Shown here: positions 10,570 to 21,562 of the stretch, in pieces
Position numbering within the stretch: position 1 is the stretch's first letter
Layout of the letters: each line of letters begins with the position of its first letter
Origin: Flammula alnicola
Taxonomy: Eukaryota > Basidiomycota > Agaricomycetes > Agaricales > Strophariaceae
Length of the DNA: 54,151 nucleotides
Reading direction: 5' to 3'
Assembly (NCBI GenBank): GCA_015499995.1
Contig: JADNRV010000326.1
Coordinates: forward strand, 1-54,151
Translations under genes and position numbers: made by a program
Notes under the pieces: generated by a model
The model's input: the letters and a program-made list of their open reading frames with translations, nothing else
What the model was told of the DNA's origin: nothing
Database searches by the model: none

Positions 10570-13500
10570 TTAAAAACAAATTTCGTGCATTTGATGATCT
10601 GCATATTTACTAACATAGTAGGCCTCGAATGCATCTAAAGAATAAGAGAAATGAAAGTCTACAGGAAGAAAGCTTGAGCCGAAAACAGGTAAAAGATGAG
10701 CACCACGAAGAAAAGAATCAAGATGGAGAACTGTAGTCAAACGACGGCGTCCTGAAATGTCAGGTCTGACTCTCCACATCCCAGTCTCCTTGTCTGGCGT
10801 TGACCCAATCGTCTTGAACCACTCCACCAGTGCACATGGATAGGTTTTGCCACGATAATCAAAAGAAAAAAAGAGAAGGACTCGGACGACACCAAGTCCT
10901 TTCATGCCCGGCTTTGCCTGATCCTCGACAACGAGAGCACAATCTCGTCGGGGGTCCTTTTTTCTCCATGACTCTGTCGACCTGATGCTCTCGCGTTTCA
11001 TGCCCCGGATGCCAGACTCATCACTAGGAGCATAAAACGTAGCGACGGCGGAGTTGAAGACTGAAATTTTGCTGGTTATCGTGGGGCAGGCATCTAACGA
11101 GATAGCTGACGAAGGGGGGCCATCGCGGTGTGTTTGGTCGTGAAGGAAACGGCGGGTCAGTTCAACAAGTTCCGGTTTCTGGATATGCTCTGCTAGTCCA
11201 TGGAGATCTCGGGGAATCTTTCTCTCTGCAATGAAGATGTCATGAGTAAAAGCATAGATATCAAGTAAATGAACATACGGCGTGTTCTCGCAAGAGTGAC
11301 ATTCCCCGTGACGTACTCGTCGGTTGGACCATCTCTGTCGTTGTCGAGCAGTACAGGCTTGGGAGGAGGTGCACGAGAGCGAGGCAGCATCCCACGGTTC
11401 TCAAAATCTGCCCGTGAAGCAGCGAGCTTGTCAAGCCGCTGATTTGTAAGTAACATTTGCCCGAGAGCTTCATAACGGTTTGACCTTCGCCAAGGTCTCT
11501 TGACGGCAGTAATGTGTCGTGACTCCGTAATAGATGAGCAAAGACCTCCAGGTGCGCCGAACTCGTGGATTTGATGTGGATAATGAATGAGAGAATGTTG
11601 GCGTGGTAGGGAAAAACCAGTGGGTCGGACACCAGTCGTTCGGAAGATCTCGCGGTGAGTGTGAAAGCGCTTGATGGCTGCTTCAAGTTCTGCGACTGAT
11701 TTTTCAGTGATGTCAGCACGGCGAGCTATGTAGCATGCATCGAGGAAGGCCGCTATGCATTGAACCATTTCGGCAGGGACGTGGCCAGCAATTGCAGGTA
11801 GATAAACCTAGAAAAAGATTAGAGAGCGTAAATAGGAGATATAATCACTGACAAACCTTCATTAATGCCTTTGAGTCATCTCCAGTCCATTGCTTGAATC
11901 TTCGGCCATGAGGAAAGTGTCGAAGGCCAGGAAACAAGGGTGACGCGGCAATTCTATTGTTTGACCGTCAGATTTCGGAGTGTAGACATAAGAGCTTACA
12001 CTTACCGCCTGTCAATGTCGTCGAGAATCTCATTTGCTCGTGCCTCTCCATGTTCTATGAACAGGTAATCCCCAACCCATTGAACGAGGTGGTCCTTGAA
12101 TGTGCCCTTGATAAGTTGGTGAAGTAGATCTGCCGACAGCATTTCATGGATGTCGGCACGCGGGAAGTTGACAGTAAACGGCTAGATTTCAAAGATCAGA
12201 CAAGCAGCACAAACAGGGATGGCAAAAAGACGTACTGTAATGTCGTCGTCGATGCCATATTCATCCCACAATGTTTTGGAATCAATAACATTAGCTAAAT
12301 TGTCCGTAAATCCCTCCGTTCGTCGACCACCTGGACCATCCAAGTTATCCTGCGTGGCCGTACATCTAGGCCACTATCAGTCGCTAATGCTGAAAATGAA
12401 GAGAAAAAACTTACTTAGGACACCAGTTCTGGACGACGCCTGCAAGATAGACTTGCTCAGGGTAGTCGGCAATATACGCCGCTAAGTCATAGATGACTCG
12501 TCGAAAATGTCCGTCAGGACAGCGGCGAACCACTGGTGTTGTCATCCCTGGCTTGAGTGACTGGAGGATGGCTTCTATTGAGGAATGATACATTTGCCGC
12601 TTGAATTTTCGAAAGGCTGTGTCGTTGTCATATTTGCGGTCACCTGTCAAAAGAAACATGATAAGAATGTGATAAAACGGGGAATAAAGAAATCAAGACC
12701 TTTGGGAATTGCAAGGAAGCCAATGGGAATGACTGCGTTGCGGTGGGCTCGACGGACTGTGTTATGAACCCCACCAATGGAGAGATATAGCGGGTGGTAT
12801 TCGACATGGCCTGTAGCGACAGAAACTGTAGTTTTGTCACTTCCGAGGATGATGGGGCAGTACATTGCACCCCTAGTCGTTGGATCATCGTCGTAGATCG
12901 TCGTCTAGAAAGACGGTACTTGTAAGTACAGATAAAAATAAATAAAAAGTAAAAGGACATACACTGTGACGGTATACATAATTTCCAGACATAAAATCAC
13001 TCCAGTGACGTTTGCCGGACTTGTCAAGGCCAACGTAACCTGCATAGTCGAATTGACCATCGAAATCTGGGTTGTCCAGCATGTGCTTGATGACTTCGTC
13101 GGGATCTCGATACCAGACCTCATACTCAGCAGATTTCCAGGTGGCATCTCCAGGTAATATGTCGCCTGCCCACCCAGTCGTAAAACATTTCCAGGGCACG
13201 TCACCATGTCGGGTTGAATCGATGGTGGCGTACATCTGCTCATATGAACCAAAAGGTCCAAGTTCCCCGGATTTCTCCAACGATGATGCCCATAACTCTA
13301 AGAGGGTATCGATGTTGCCTGCGGACATCTCAACTTGACGATACAAGAAGTCTGCCGTCCGAAATTGGAGTTCATTTTCATATGGAGCCCATGGTCTGTC
13401 AGCCGATGAAGGTCGAGGGGGCGGAGGTGTTCCTGCTGGAAGGTAGTTCCCTTCGCTATCACAAGGAGCACCTAGAAAAGCAAAAGAATAATGTCAATGA

Positions 13501-13815
13501 TTTACGGGGGAAAAAAGCTCAAGTAAGCAAAACTTTACCGGTAAGATAAGGATGAAACGTCTTCGATGGATACGCAGGTGCAGGACCTTCAGCCTGAGCA
13601 GGATCTTGATCATGAAATGCGGGTGGAATGTCTTCATCTGCCAGCACTGGAGAAGGAGGAGGAGAATCCGGTGCTGGGTTGGAAACGGAAGGAGATGGTG
13701 TGCGAGAGACTCGGTTGGAATTGCTATGCAAAGACCGAACATGGTATGTCCGCCCACGTTGAGACTTGAAACTGCGTCCACATCCTTGCACTGGGCAGAA
13801 AAATTGCTGAGGCAT
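10570..13815 (-). CDS. Plavaka transposase
   Basis: Nine exons on the minus strand: 13815-13539, 13471-12963, 12904-12700, 12643-12415, 12365-12236, 12181-12006, 11953-11857, 11807-11279, 11225-10570. All introns are 48-68 nt with consistent phases, giving 935 residues and no break. An N-terminal C2H2 finger (C7, C12, H25, H30) precedes a Pro/Ser-rich linker and the Plavaka landmark HPYLTG. Then come YENELQFRTADFLY, CPIILGSDKT (D285), ADIHEMLSADLLHQLIKGTF (D468) and VPAEMV (E554 candidate), fitting the D-D-E/RNase-H-like core of this basidiomycete transposase family. The C-terminal part (about 740-935) carries RVLLFFSF and CALVEWFK, typical of the family. It would cut and rejoin the element at the inverted repeats. 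It is divergent from the companion gene, so the 228-bp gap likely holds both promoters. Confidence 0.92.
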
Positions 13816-14043
13816 GGATCAGGCTGCTGTGATTATGGCCGTTGGGTGTTCTGCTTGTCAGAGCAAAGTCAGCAATCCGATTGTAATCGATAAAGGAGAA
13901 AAAAAGAAATCACGAACGTGTGATACAGCGATCATGCCTGGTTGACTCGGGAACATGTGATATGGCGATCGCACTTGGTTGACAATAAATTTTTCCGCAC
14001 TCTCGACCTCAACTCCCAATTTCATCCTCTTCCTGGTCGCTGG

Positions 14044-16435
14044 ATGGCTCTGCGCGGTCGTGGTGCTGCTCCTCGTGGTGCTGCTCCTCGTGGTCATGGT
14101 TCACGCAGTGCTACTGCTCGTGGACGCGGTCAAGGCAAAGCTTCAGCTGCCGCAGAAGCCACAGTCGCAGCTGTTCCACCTCTAAAAAATGCACCTCAAC
14201 CATCAGCAGCACCTCAAGCTTCATCAGCAGTTCAATCGGATCTTGAAGGTCGTCCTAAGCGTGAAAAAGGAAATTACAACCCGACTCAAGTCGTTCGTGA
14301 TTACACACAAGTCCGACGTACCTCTGAACAGGTAAAAGCTGACCGTGAACTGGCAGTGGCCAATGCACAGGCAGCTTCCACAGCGGCCCAGGCAAAGAAA
14401 CTTGCACAGAGGAGCCAAGTTGCGAGGCTGGAGGATCAGCTACGTGTCGAAGAAAAGGATAATGAAAAGCATGCCCTGCGCCCTGATCTTCATCTTGCAG
14501 CATCGCGTACAGATCTAGAGGAAATACTCGAGGTATCATTATTCTTTTCTAAGGAATACAATATCTTATCATAATCTATCATAGGATCAGGAGGATAGGT
14601 CAGCACCGGAGGAGGTTGAGAACGATTTTGCTCACCAAGAAGCTAACTGGGACATGGACGACGGACTTTTCTATGAAGATGGACAAATTGAACTCCCGCC
14701 TGAGTCCACAGTCGATAGCGAGTCTGGCCACAGTGACGGTGCGTATTTGGATGAGACGGACAAAGACGAACAAGATGGTCAAGAGAAAGATGGCGATTAC
14801 ATGATGGAAGGCAAGTCGGAGTCTGAGTCTGAGGACTTTGATTATCGCCTTGCATCACGAGTTCCTCCCACGGCGAAGAAGACAAAAGCCGCTGAAAAGC
14901 CCAAAGTGAGTTGCTTTTCTGTTCCTCTCCACTGACTGTTCACGTCTTTGCTAGCGTGGTGCTTTCCGAAAAGAAGTAAACGGTGTTCGACAACACCAAC
15001 CTGCAGTCGGGGCTGTGGTCTTGCAGAACAAGCGCAAGGAAACTGTAGCACCAACTGCAGCACCGAGGTAAGTTTTCATTATGGCGATTGTACTTTCTGA
15101 CATTAATCATTAGCGCGAAACGCAACAAAGTCTCCGAGCCTGGAGGCTTACTCCCGGATTGGAAACGGCGTGTCCAGGGCCGTCCTTTGAAGGCACAACA
15201 AACTCGGCAGGTGGAGGACGATGAGGAGGAGCAAGTTGTGGGCGAGTTCGACAATGAAGAGGGACCAGAAGCTCTTGCAGCTGTCCGTGCTGCAAAGCCA
15301 TCGACAGTTAAGATAAGGACTGGTCCCAAACAAGTCAGTGGAAGTATTTTTTCCATAAAGGCGACGCATACTTACATATAACCAAAGGTTGGAGTTGGTG
15401 TCAAGATCACCGAGCGTTCAGTCATCAGAAGGCCTAAAAGCGAGAAGTATAGTGTCAACCACCTTCCTTTCCCTCGTGGTCACCCTACTTACCTTAGAGA
15501 TTGGCGGAAATCCTTCCGCCCAACAATTATATCCTGGGCTTCAACATTCCTAGATGCTTATGGTCCCAGCGCGTTCATGACAGACGTGGTGGTCTTCGAT
15601 ATATGGGATACCATCTACACTGACCTCGTTCTCTTGGAGAAAGAGAGGAAAGAGACGTTGTATCTTATAATCTCTTTGGTAAGCCTTTTGTTTCCGTGTT
15701 AAATATGTTCTCAAGCTTGTCATTGTCTCGTAGTCAACCGACATCTTGCAAGATTGGCGCACCTCCATTGGGAGCACTGCTCTCACCATCCTCGGTACTT
15801 ATTTCACTGAGAACTTCGACACTCAGGAAGAAATTGTTGAGTTCGTCGAGTGGGCCACCGATTTCAACAAGGTATTCAACTTTATCTATGCATCCCCAGA
15901 TGCGCCAGCGGTACGTATTTTCAACCACCATTTTGGGCAGAAGAATGATGTGTCATATTTCTCCTATTCTCATACTCGCCAGGGCGAACGTCAGGGATTT
16001 CAGTCCGACCTCATTCTCGACATTTACGCTGTCCACATCAAGAAAACGGCGGCCTCCGTCAAATCATATGGAGCTCAAGTTGGCGCGATGGGCCTATGCA
16101 CTGCAGCTGTGAGTTTCCGTGAGAGGATTGATGAATTTCATGAGCTTACACTTTCTTTTGAACTTTTGCAGATGGAGCGCGCATTATCATTATGGGCATC
16201 TGGTGTGAATCCGGCTGAAACACTTCCAGAGGGAAAGAAGCTCCCGGCTTTTGGAGATAACGAATGGGGACCACGAGCACGTTCATGGGCACAGGCGGCA
16301 ACGCGCCTTTCGGCAGAAGACTGGGAAGTAATCAATGAGGAGGCGTTCACACGATCAAACGTTCAGGGCAAGGCTGGGATGGATCTTGAAGACAGTGAAG
16401 TAGTCGACGCACGGAGTTTGATTGATATCTGGTGA
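14044..16435 (+). CDS. Plavaka companion protein, function unknown
   Basis: Eight exons: 14044-14532, 14585-14905, 14955-15067, 15114-15333, 15388-15678, 15734-15910, 15983-16108, 16172-16435, giving 666 residues. The N-terminal 60 residues are Arg/Gly/Ala-rich (RGRGAAPRG repeats). An Ala-rich coiled coil covers about 110-150, then an acidic Ser/Glu/Asp segment (about 180-250). The C-terminal half is globular, beginning HLPFPRGHPTYLRDWRKSFR, with IISWAS, VFDIWDTIY and DWRTSIGSTAL. Low-complexity basic and acidic tails suggest a nuclear or DNA-associated protein, which is inference. A relative occurs as a broken copy at 36874-37840 (HLPFENP, TWRNAIVPDIVDWAG), so the family moves with such elements. 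The stop follows DIW at 16433. A GT at 16432 could allow one more intron, but the next exon would stop at once. Confidence 0.82.
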
Positions 16436-16796
16436 GTTCATTGGCTTCATTTTGTAGGCTCCTGGTGGATTTATGGGCTTCGCTAATGCTTTATAGATTC
16501 AGCAGATGAAGGATTCCAGCATCGGCAAAATGCCAGTACTGAAAATTCTAGTCTATTCACGCAAGAGGGGATTTTATTTGAGTAGTATACAGCTGTAATA
16601 CACTGAACAAATATTTTAAATTGTCCTATTTCTCAAAAAACTTGGCCGTTTTTAAAATCTTGAGAGCAGTTGGAACCAGTTGGCAATGATTGGCAGTGAG
16701 GTTGACCTCGATCTCTTTTTCTGGCCAATTTGAAAAAAGCGGAGGAGTTGGCGGGCTTGGGCCGGCTTGACGACGGTTGGTGATCCCGGCCAACTT
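16436..16796. other. Plavaka right subterminal region
   Basis: 3' untranslated end of the companion gene, then GC-richer DNA with repeated TTGGC/GCCAA words (16640-16800), matching the composition inside the left end. No gene. Confidence 0.6.
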
Positions 16797-16824
16797 CGCC
16801 AAGTCGCGTGCTATCTTGCTGATG
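16797..16824 (-). repeat. Plavaka right terminal inverted repeat
   Basis: Reverse complement of 9460-9487. It ends 31 bp before the first ATG of the duplicated alkyltransferase exon. Confidence 0.85.
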
Positions 16825-16855
16825 AAGAGTCAAATCTAGCAAGATATCTTCAATT

Positions 16856-17069
16856 ATGCATAGCCAAGACAAAGATGTCGCATTGGACGGTTGTTCTCAT
16901 AAGAATTCACGGTACTTTGGCAAGGTCATATCACCTCAAGACTCAAGTTACACAATGTGTGCCGGTCAATAACGACCAGACCCTCGTAGAAGCTGGGAAA
17001 ACAGCTACGCTGGAACCTTCAAGTGTTGTGTGCATCTATTTTCCCGTAACTGGTCAACAGCGCGAAATT
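16856..17069 (+). repeat. Broken tandem duplicate of alkyltransferase exon 1
   Basis: About 214 bp, roughly 88-90 percent identical by eye to the next unit (17070-17275). Both begin ATGCATAGCCAAGA and end CAACAGCGCGA. The upstream unit carries an extra 7 bp, a local repeat of the CTCAAGA type near 16942, which shifts the frame and stops translation after about 38 codons. Only the downstream unit leads into the rest of the gene. It lies between the Plavaka right end and the functional exon. Confidence 0.85.
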
Positions 17070-17752
17070 ATGCATAGCCAAGATAAAGATGCCGCCTTGG
17101 ACGGTTGTTCTCATATGAATTCACGGTACTTTGGCGATGTCATATCACCTCAAGTTACACAATGTGCGCCGGTCAATAACGACCAGGCCCTCATAGAGGC
17201 TGGGGAAACAGCTGCGCTGGAACCCTCAAGTGTTCCAGGCATCTATTTTCCAGTAACTGGCCAACAGCGCGATGTTTACAGAACGAAGACCGGAAAAGTG
17301 AGCACGTCCGATCTCGAACATTGCGATGTCCACTCATTTACACGCATCTTGTAGCGACTGACGCCCCACCAATGGAACGTCTACAATTTCGCAATGACCA
17401 TTCCCGGAGGAAAAGTTGCAACATACAAAGAAGTCGCAGCAGATGCTGGTGGTTCCCCGCGTTCTGGTATGTCTTCGAGCAATACTCCCAACATCAAATA
17501 CCATTGATTCAAGTTTATCCTCTGATTTATTCAGTTTGCAATGCGCTGAGAAATAACCCATTCAGCCCATATGTTCCTTGTCATCGAGTTATTGCCTCCG
17601 ACCTCTTCGTTGGTGGTTTTTTCGGAGAACGGGGAAAGGACCACAAGACCGGAACACGATACAACGAGAAGGTCGACATCCTCTCGAAAGAGGGTGTTCA
17701 TTTCAACGAGAAAGGCCATCTTTTGAGTGCTAAGGTATTATGGAAGCCCTGA
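17070..17752 (+). CDS. O6-alkylguanine-DNA alkyltransferase (MGMT type)
   Basis: Three exons: 17070-17297, 17355-17466, 17535-17752 (phases 0 and 1), 185 residues. It repairs O6-methylguanine in the nucleus by moving the alkyl group to its own Cys in a suicide reaction. The acceptor motif is PCHRV with C129. The DNA-binding helix-turn-helix reads SPRSVCNALRNNP, where the Arg after Pro is the usual base-flipping arginine; the family's common Gly after SV is Cys here. IPGGKVATYKEV and VGGFFGE are further family landmarks. The N-terminal 70 residues are lineage-variable. The start is the first ATG of the intact exon-1 unit. An almost identical but frameshifted exon 1 sits directly upstream and could compete as a start. 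Length is near that of other single-domain members. It appears functional, apart from the Plavaka insertion next to its promoter. Confidence 0.88.
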
Positions 17753-18424
17753 GATGGGGCTGTTGACATTCGATGTTCAGTGTTGATTGAAGTCTTAGGA
17801 GAAGGTGGCGGCCCGTGTATCCGTCTGCCCAAAGACACGGATTTCTCTTGCAATATGTAGGTTCTAACTACTAGAGTAGTATGTGCGCGTTCATAATCGA
17901 CGCCCAGTTTACTGTTTTCGACGCCTTGCATGCCTAAACGAAGGGATTCTGGACGCCCTTTGGTATGCATTAACGAAGGACGCGCGTAAAGCGATAAGTA
18001 TGGCAATATTGCAAGAGCATATATAATGTTCTGTGGCAGATACCTAATTTGTGAAATGTGAGCCTTTCATTATAAAAACAATAATTCTGAAGAGACAGAA
18101 GTTTTAAATGATGCATTATCTGTATGCAACCAAATTCTTAGAGCTTGGAGGGTATATTTGACGCCATAATCTGGGAGACTTTGTCAACCTTCGTCATAAA
18201 GTTATCTGCCCGGAGCTGCAGATAAATACCCAGACTGAGACTATTGATCGGTCATTGGTCAACCGTGTTGGGTTCGTGTTGTCACGTGGCCACTGACCAC
18301 ATCAGATTCACACGCCCAAGATCCACCAATCTGACACCTCTGCGGGTCCTCCGGCTTTCTCTTCCTTTCACCTCGATTTCTACCTTGTGCCACTGTTAGC
18401 CATCCTCTTCATTCCCATCTTGCA
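17753..18424. other. Intergenic region upstream of Crinkler 2
   Basis: No gene supported. It includes a CACGTG hexamer near 18281 and a pyrimidine-rich leader (18355-18420, CCTCTTCATTCCC) just before the Crinkler 2 ATG. The leader resembles that of Crinkler 1 for about 40 bp only. Confidence 0.5.
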
Positions 18425-20573
18425 ATGTCTGGCATGAAATTGAGTCTAACGTGCCTTATATGGCCCGATGATATGCCCAATCAACATTTAGTCGAGGTCA
18501 CAATTGAAAATGACGCACCTGTCGTGCGTCTCAAGGAAATGATCAAATGCCTGTATCCTCGTCGCCTCCATGACGTTGATGTATGCGATCTCATCCCCTG
18601 GAGGTGTTCCATTCCTGCCGACGACAATTTACAGGAAACTTTGAAAACTATTCAATTTGATGGCACCGATACTAAACTTCATCCCCTATCTCCCATCTCT
18701 GAGATTTCTGAGCATTTCGCGACTGGTTTACCCCATAAAACCATCCACATCCTTGTTGAGGTACTACCTTATCATGGTGAATGTGGCACCTATATCTGCT
18801 TTTCAATGCTGAACGCTCTTATATTGTGTCAGATATGCAAATGATGTCAGATATGCACATGGTGTCAGATATGCACCTCATGTCTTCTTCAGAGATTGGA
18901 GATCTTGAACGCCTCTGCAAATACTTGTGGGGCGAAAACAGAGTCAACGTCGTCAGCGCAGCTGGAAAGAGCTACTCATACATCGACCTCACGCTCTTCC
19001 GCCTCAAACTGAATGCTCGTCCCGACAACATCCTCCTCGTTCGTGAGGAGTATATCCTTGCCTATAAGACCATTCTCGCAGATACGCTCCGTCAACCATC
19101 GGCATGGTGGAGATCTGCAACCCTAGTCACAGGTCAACCAGGAATCGGTACGTCGAGTGCATGACCCCACAAACATTGCTGATCTAACTCAATAGGGAAA
19201 ACTCTATTCTTGTTTTACGTTTTGGCCCGTCGACTCCAGGAAAAGGAACCCGTCGCTCTACAGATCGACTCCAACCAATTTGCCCTCTTCGACGAGCGCG
19301 GTGTGAGTTTGCATTCATCAGAATGCGGCCATGCTCCAAGAGGTGCCTGGGCACTTTCCGATTCGTCATGCGAGGGCGGCAGGCTTTGCAGCGCCTTCCA
19401 ATATCCAGACGCCCACGTCATACACACGAGCCCGCCAGCTTCTCGTCGTTGGGAGGGATGGGTAAATCGCCTTAGCGCTAACGAGTACATCATGGACGTA
19501 TGGTCATTGGACGAGCTTCGGACAATGCTGTATGTGGTATCTTCTGCACCATTATTGTACTAACACATTCATACACAGCACTATCTGCCACCTCGATGTT
19601 CAGCGCGGGGTGGCCCTCTTTCAGAAATTTGGGCCGAGCCCCAGGGTCATCGTCGATGTTCTCGGGACACCAGCGCTGGAGGCCACACATGTTCGCGATA
19701 TCCGAGCCGGGGCTGTCAAGCTTGCTAGCCAATTCTCAACAGTTTTTTTGGATCTCGATTGTCTGGATTTCAGTTTCGACATGTCCTCGGAGATATTCAC
19801 CGTCAGGCCGGATATGTCAAATTTCCGACTGCCCGCTCTGTACATCCCGACACCATTTCTCGCCAGCTTGCTTGGCGTAGCTATGTCCCGCCAGGCGGCA
19901 GACCAACAATGTACTTTCTTTGATATGCTCAGCCGTCATCCCTCTCTTCATGGTACTGCAGGATGGCTGTTTGCGAGTTATGCCCATGCCTACTTTTCTA
20001 ACCCGAATCATGACCCAATTCAGGCGTATCTCCACAATGACCCAAACCCGTACCCCATTCCTACCCCGGCCAACATGATAACAGGCTCCAAGCTGAGAAC
20101 CATCCAGCCGCCCCACGATTTCTACTGGAGACCTCGAGATCCCAACAAGTTCGAGGGTGTTGATGCTGTCATTCGCGCTGGCAACATTGTTTGGGCCCTT
20201 CAGTTCACGATAAGAGGCTCTCGTCGTTCCGCGACAGCCGGCCTTACTAAGGTTTTCGATAACATGAATCACAAGAGAGGTGTCGAATGGCGCCTGGTTA
20301 TGGTCGGCCCAGAACGAGGTGATGCGGAATCAGCCCGGAATCGCCAGAAGCTGGGGGGCCGATGGGGAGCGACACCCATTTATGTGTGTGAGCTGCCACT
20401 CGGCAAGTTTGCTGAAGATGACAGGGAGCGGCTTAAGGATATTTTGAACAAGGTGAGTGCATAGTGATTACTACCGTCTCGACCTTTTGTATTCAGCAAC
20501 TTTGACGTACAAACAGACCAATGACGCGTATCCGGTGGATCAAGGAGTGGATTTGGATGTGTCAATGAACTAA
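18425..20573 (+). CDS. Crinkler-type protein (ubiquitin-like header, P-loop NTPase, REase-like nuclease), copy 2
   Basis: Five exons: 18425-18776, 18833-19147, 19196-19529, 19579-20452, 20517-20573. All introns are GT-AG (48-64 nt) with clear CTRAY branch points, and the frame is open for 643 residues. Architecture is as in copy 1: header 1-117 ending IHILVE; Walker A GQPGIGKT (G218-T225) with the codon for the second-last Gly split by intron 2; NTPase middle with VIVDVL as a Walker B-like strand; and a C-terminal REase-like domain with D529 and Q542 in VDAVIR...WALQFT. The two copies are near-colinear at the protein level. The main difference is three 18-bp repeats at the exon 2 acceptor. 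Intactness of both copies, while neighbours decay, suggests selection or very recent duplication. Effector or conflict roles are known for the family but not demonstrated here. Confidence 0.87.
18829..18882 (+). repeat. Three 18-bp repeats each carrying a splice acceptor
   Basis: Units start at 18829, 18847 and 18865, each TCAGATATGCA plus 7 variable bases. Each contains the acceptor CAG of intron 1 in the same phase, so any of the three could be used without breaking the frame, giving proteins differing by 6 residues. Crinkler 1 has one unit at the same place. Confidence 0.85.
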
Positions 20574-21562
20574 CCATTTTGTGATCGTGATTGATGTATA
20601 TCTTTCCTTATCTCATTTTTCTGTCGTTGATCCTTTTTCTTCATTACGCATTTCATCCTTGAATTGAGCTTTCTTTCCATGCGAGTATTTGTATTTCATA
20701 GTATTATTACTTTATTGATATTCCATTGAGTATATACGAATTCAGAGTTTATCGATCGGGACATATATTGCTACAGCCACATCCCGGAAAACGTTCTCGT
20801 CGTCGTCTCGTGCTCGCCCGCGCCTCTGTAGCTCCGCCCGTGCCGCTAACCGCAGTCAAGATTGTCGGTGGATGTGCAGGCGTTTGAGGTACGTCGCTTG
20901 CTTTGGGGATTTATCGAGGAAGCAAAGACCGTGAGGACGGGAGGGTAGACAAGGTGGTCATGAGCTGGAGAGTGTTCGGCAGTCGATCGTCGCGTTTTCC
21001 GTGAATGCGGGTGGTGAGTCTTGGCGCTGTTGCGTTCCCGTGCCTCTGGAGACAGCAATTGCACTTGTCTGTGAGGAGGGCTAGCTAAGAGAGCTACTGC
21101 GAGGCCGGAAGAGACGTCGGGGATCGAGGGCAGAAGGCGGGGTGTGGATTCTGCAACGCGATGGTCACAAAGGTCCGTCGTACACGTTTGTCGCAAGCCC
21201 TAGGATATCTGCCCTCTGCCGCTCTGCCACTGCGCTTGCATCTCCGAAGCGCCGTCCGTGGGAGGGCAGGGGTTCGAAGTATGTATGCTCTTGCTCGGAC
21301 CTTTGGGGATGTCAGGAGAGAGCACGAGGAGATAAGGGCTGGAAGAGATATACAGTTATATAAAGGGAAGGCACAATTGGCCTTGTCTCCCCATCCCCTT
21401 CCTCCCACTTCTCCTCTCTTCTCCTCCTCTCTTCACCTTCTCATCTACTCTTGTCACACGAGCCCTCTTCCTTGCCGTCGGCGGACTGGCTTTCTCACCC
21501 ACCCAATCGTCCTCTCAACGCGTAAGCCTTCACGTCGGTTGCTCGCCCGCTTGACGCTGACA
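20574..21562. promoter_or_regulatory. Spacer with candidate promoter for the unidentified gene
   Basis: 20828-20942 is a diverged duplicate of 22998-23135 (shared CCGTGCCG, TAACCGCAGTCAA, TTTATCGAGGAAG). A TATA-like ATATAAAG at 21357-21364 is followed by a pyrimidine-rich stretch (21390-21470, CTCCTCTCTTCACC), a common core-promoter arrangement in basidiomycetes. The left arm lacks this block. No protein-coding gene is supported inside. Confidence 0.45.

Larger units (their letters stand above)
9460..16824. mobile_element. Plavaka (KDZ-related) DNA transposon, complete
   Basis: The element is bounded by a 28-bp perfect terminal inverted repeat, 9460-9487 and 16797-16824, reading inward CATCAGCAAGATAGCACGCG and continuing ACTTGGCG. 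Inside each end are many copies of TTGGC/GCCAA (for example 9490-9570 and 16630-16800), likely transposase-binding repeats. Contents: a small uncertain open frame (9795-10306), the transposase on the minus strand (10570-13815) and a companion gene on the plus strand (14044-16435). The last two start 228 bp apart and are divergent. Both genes appear open, so the element may be potentially autonomous. It separates the hydrolase pseudogene from the alkyltransferase gene. Confidence 0.88.

Noticed and set aside
14624..15369. Minus-strand frames opposite the Plavaka companion
   Set aside because: The plus strand gives a consistent eight-exon gene; the antisense frames are composition shadows.
9460..16824. 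Long target-site duplication for Plavaka
   Set aside because: Only AT is shared at the outer edges; claiming a longer duplication would be guesswork.
16767..17354. A single 195-residue protein spanning both exon-1 units
   Set aside because: The open frame crosses the duplicated unit only by the frameshift and reads the upstream unit in the wrong frame; the two-unit structure explains it better.
17698..18006. 102-codon minus-strand frame after the alkyltransferase
   Set aside because: Overlaps the alkyltransferase 3' end, has no start context or similarity, and is not supported by any paralogue.
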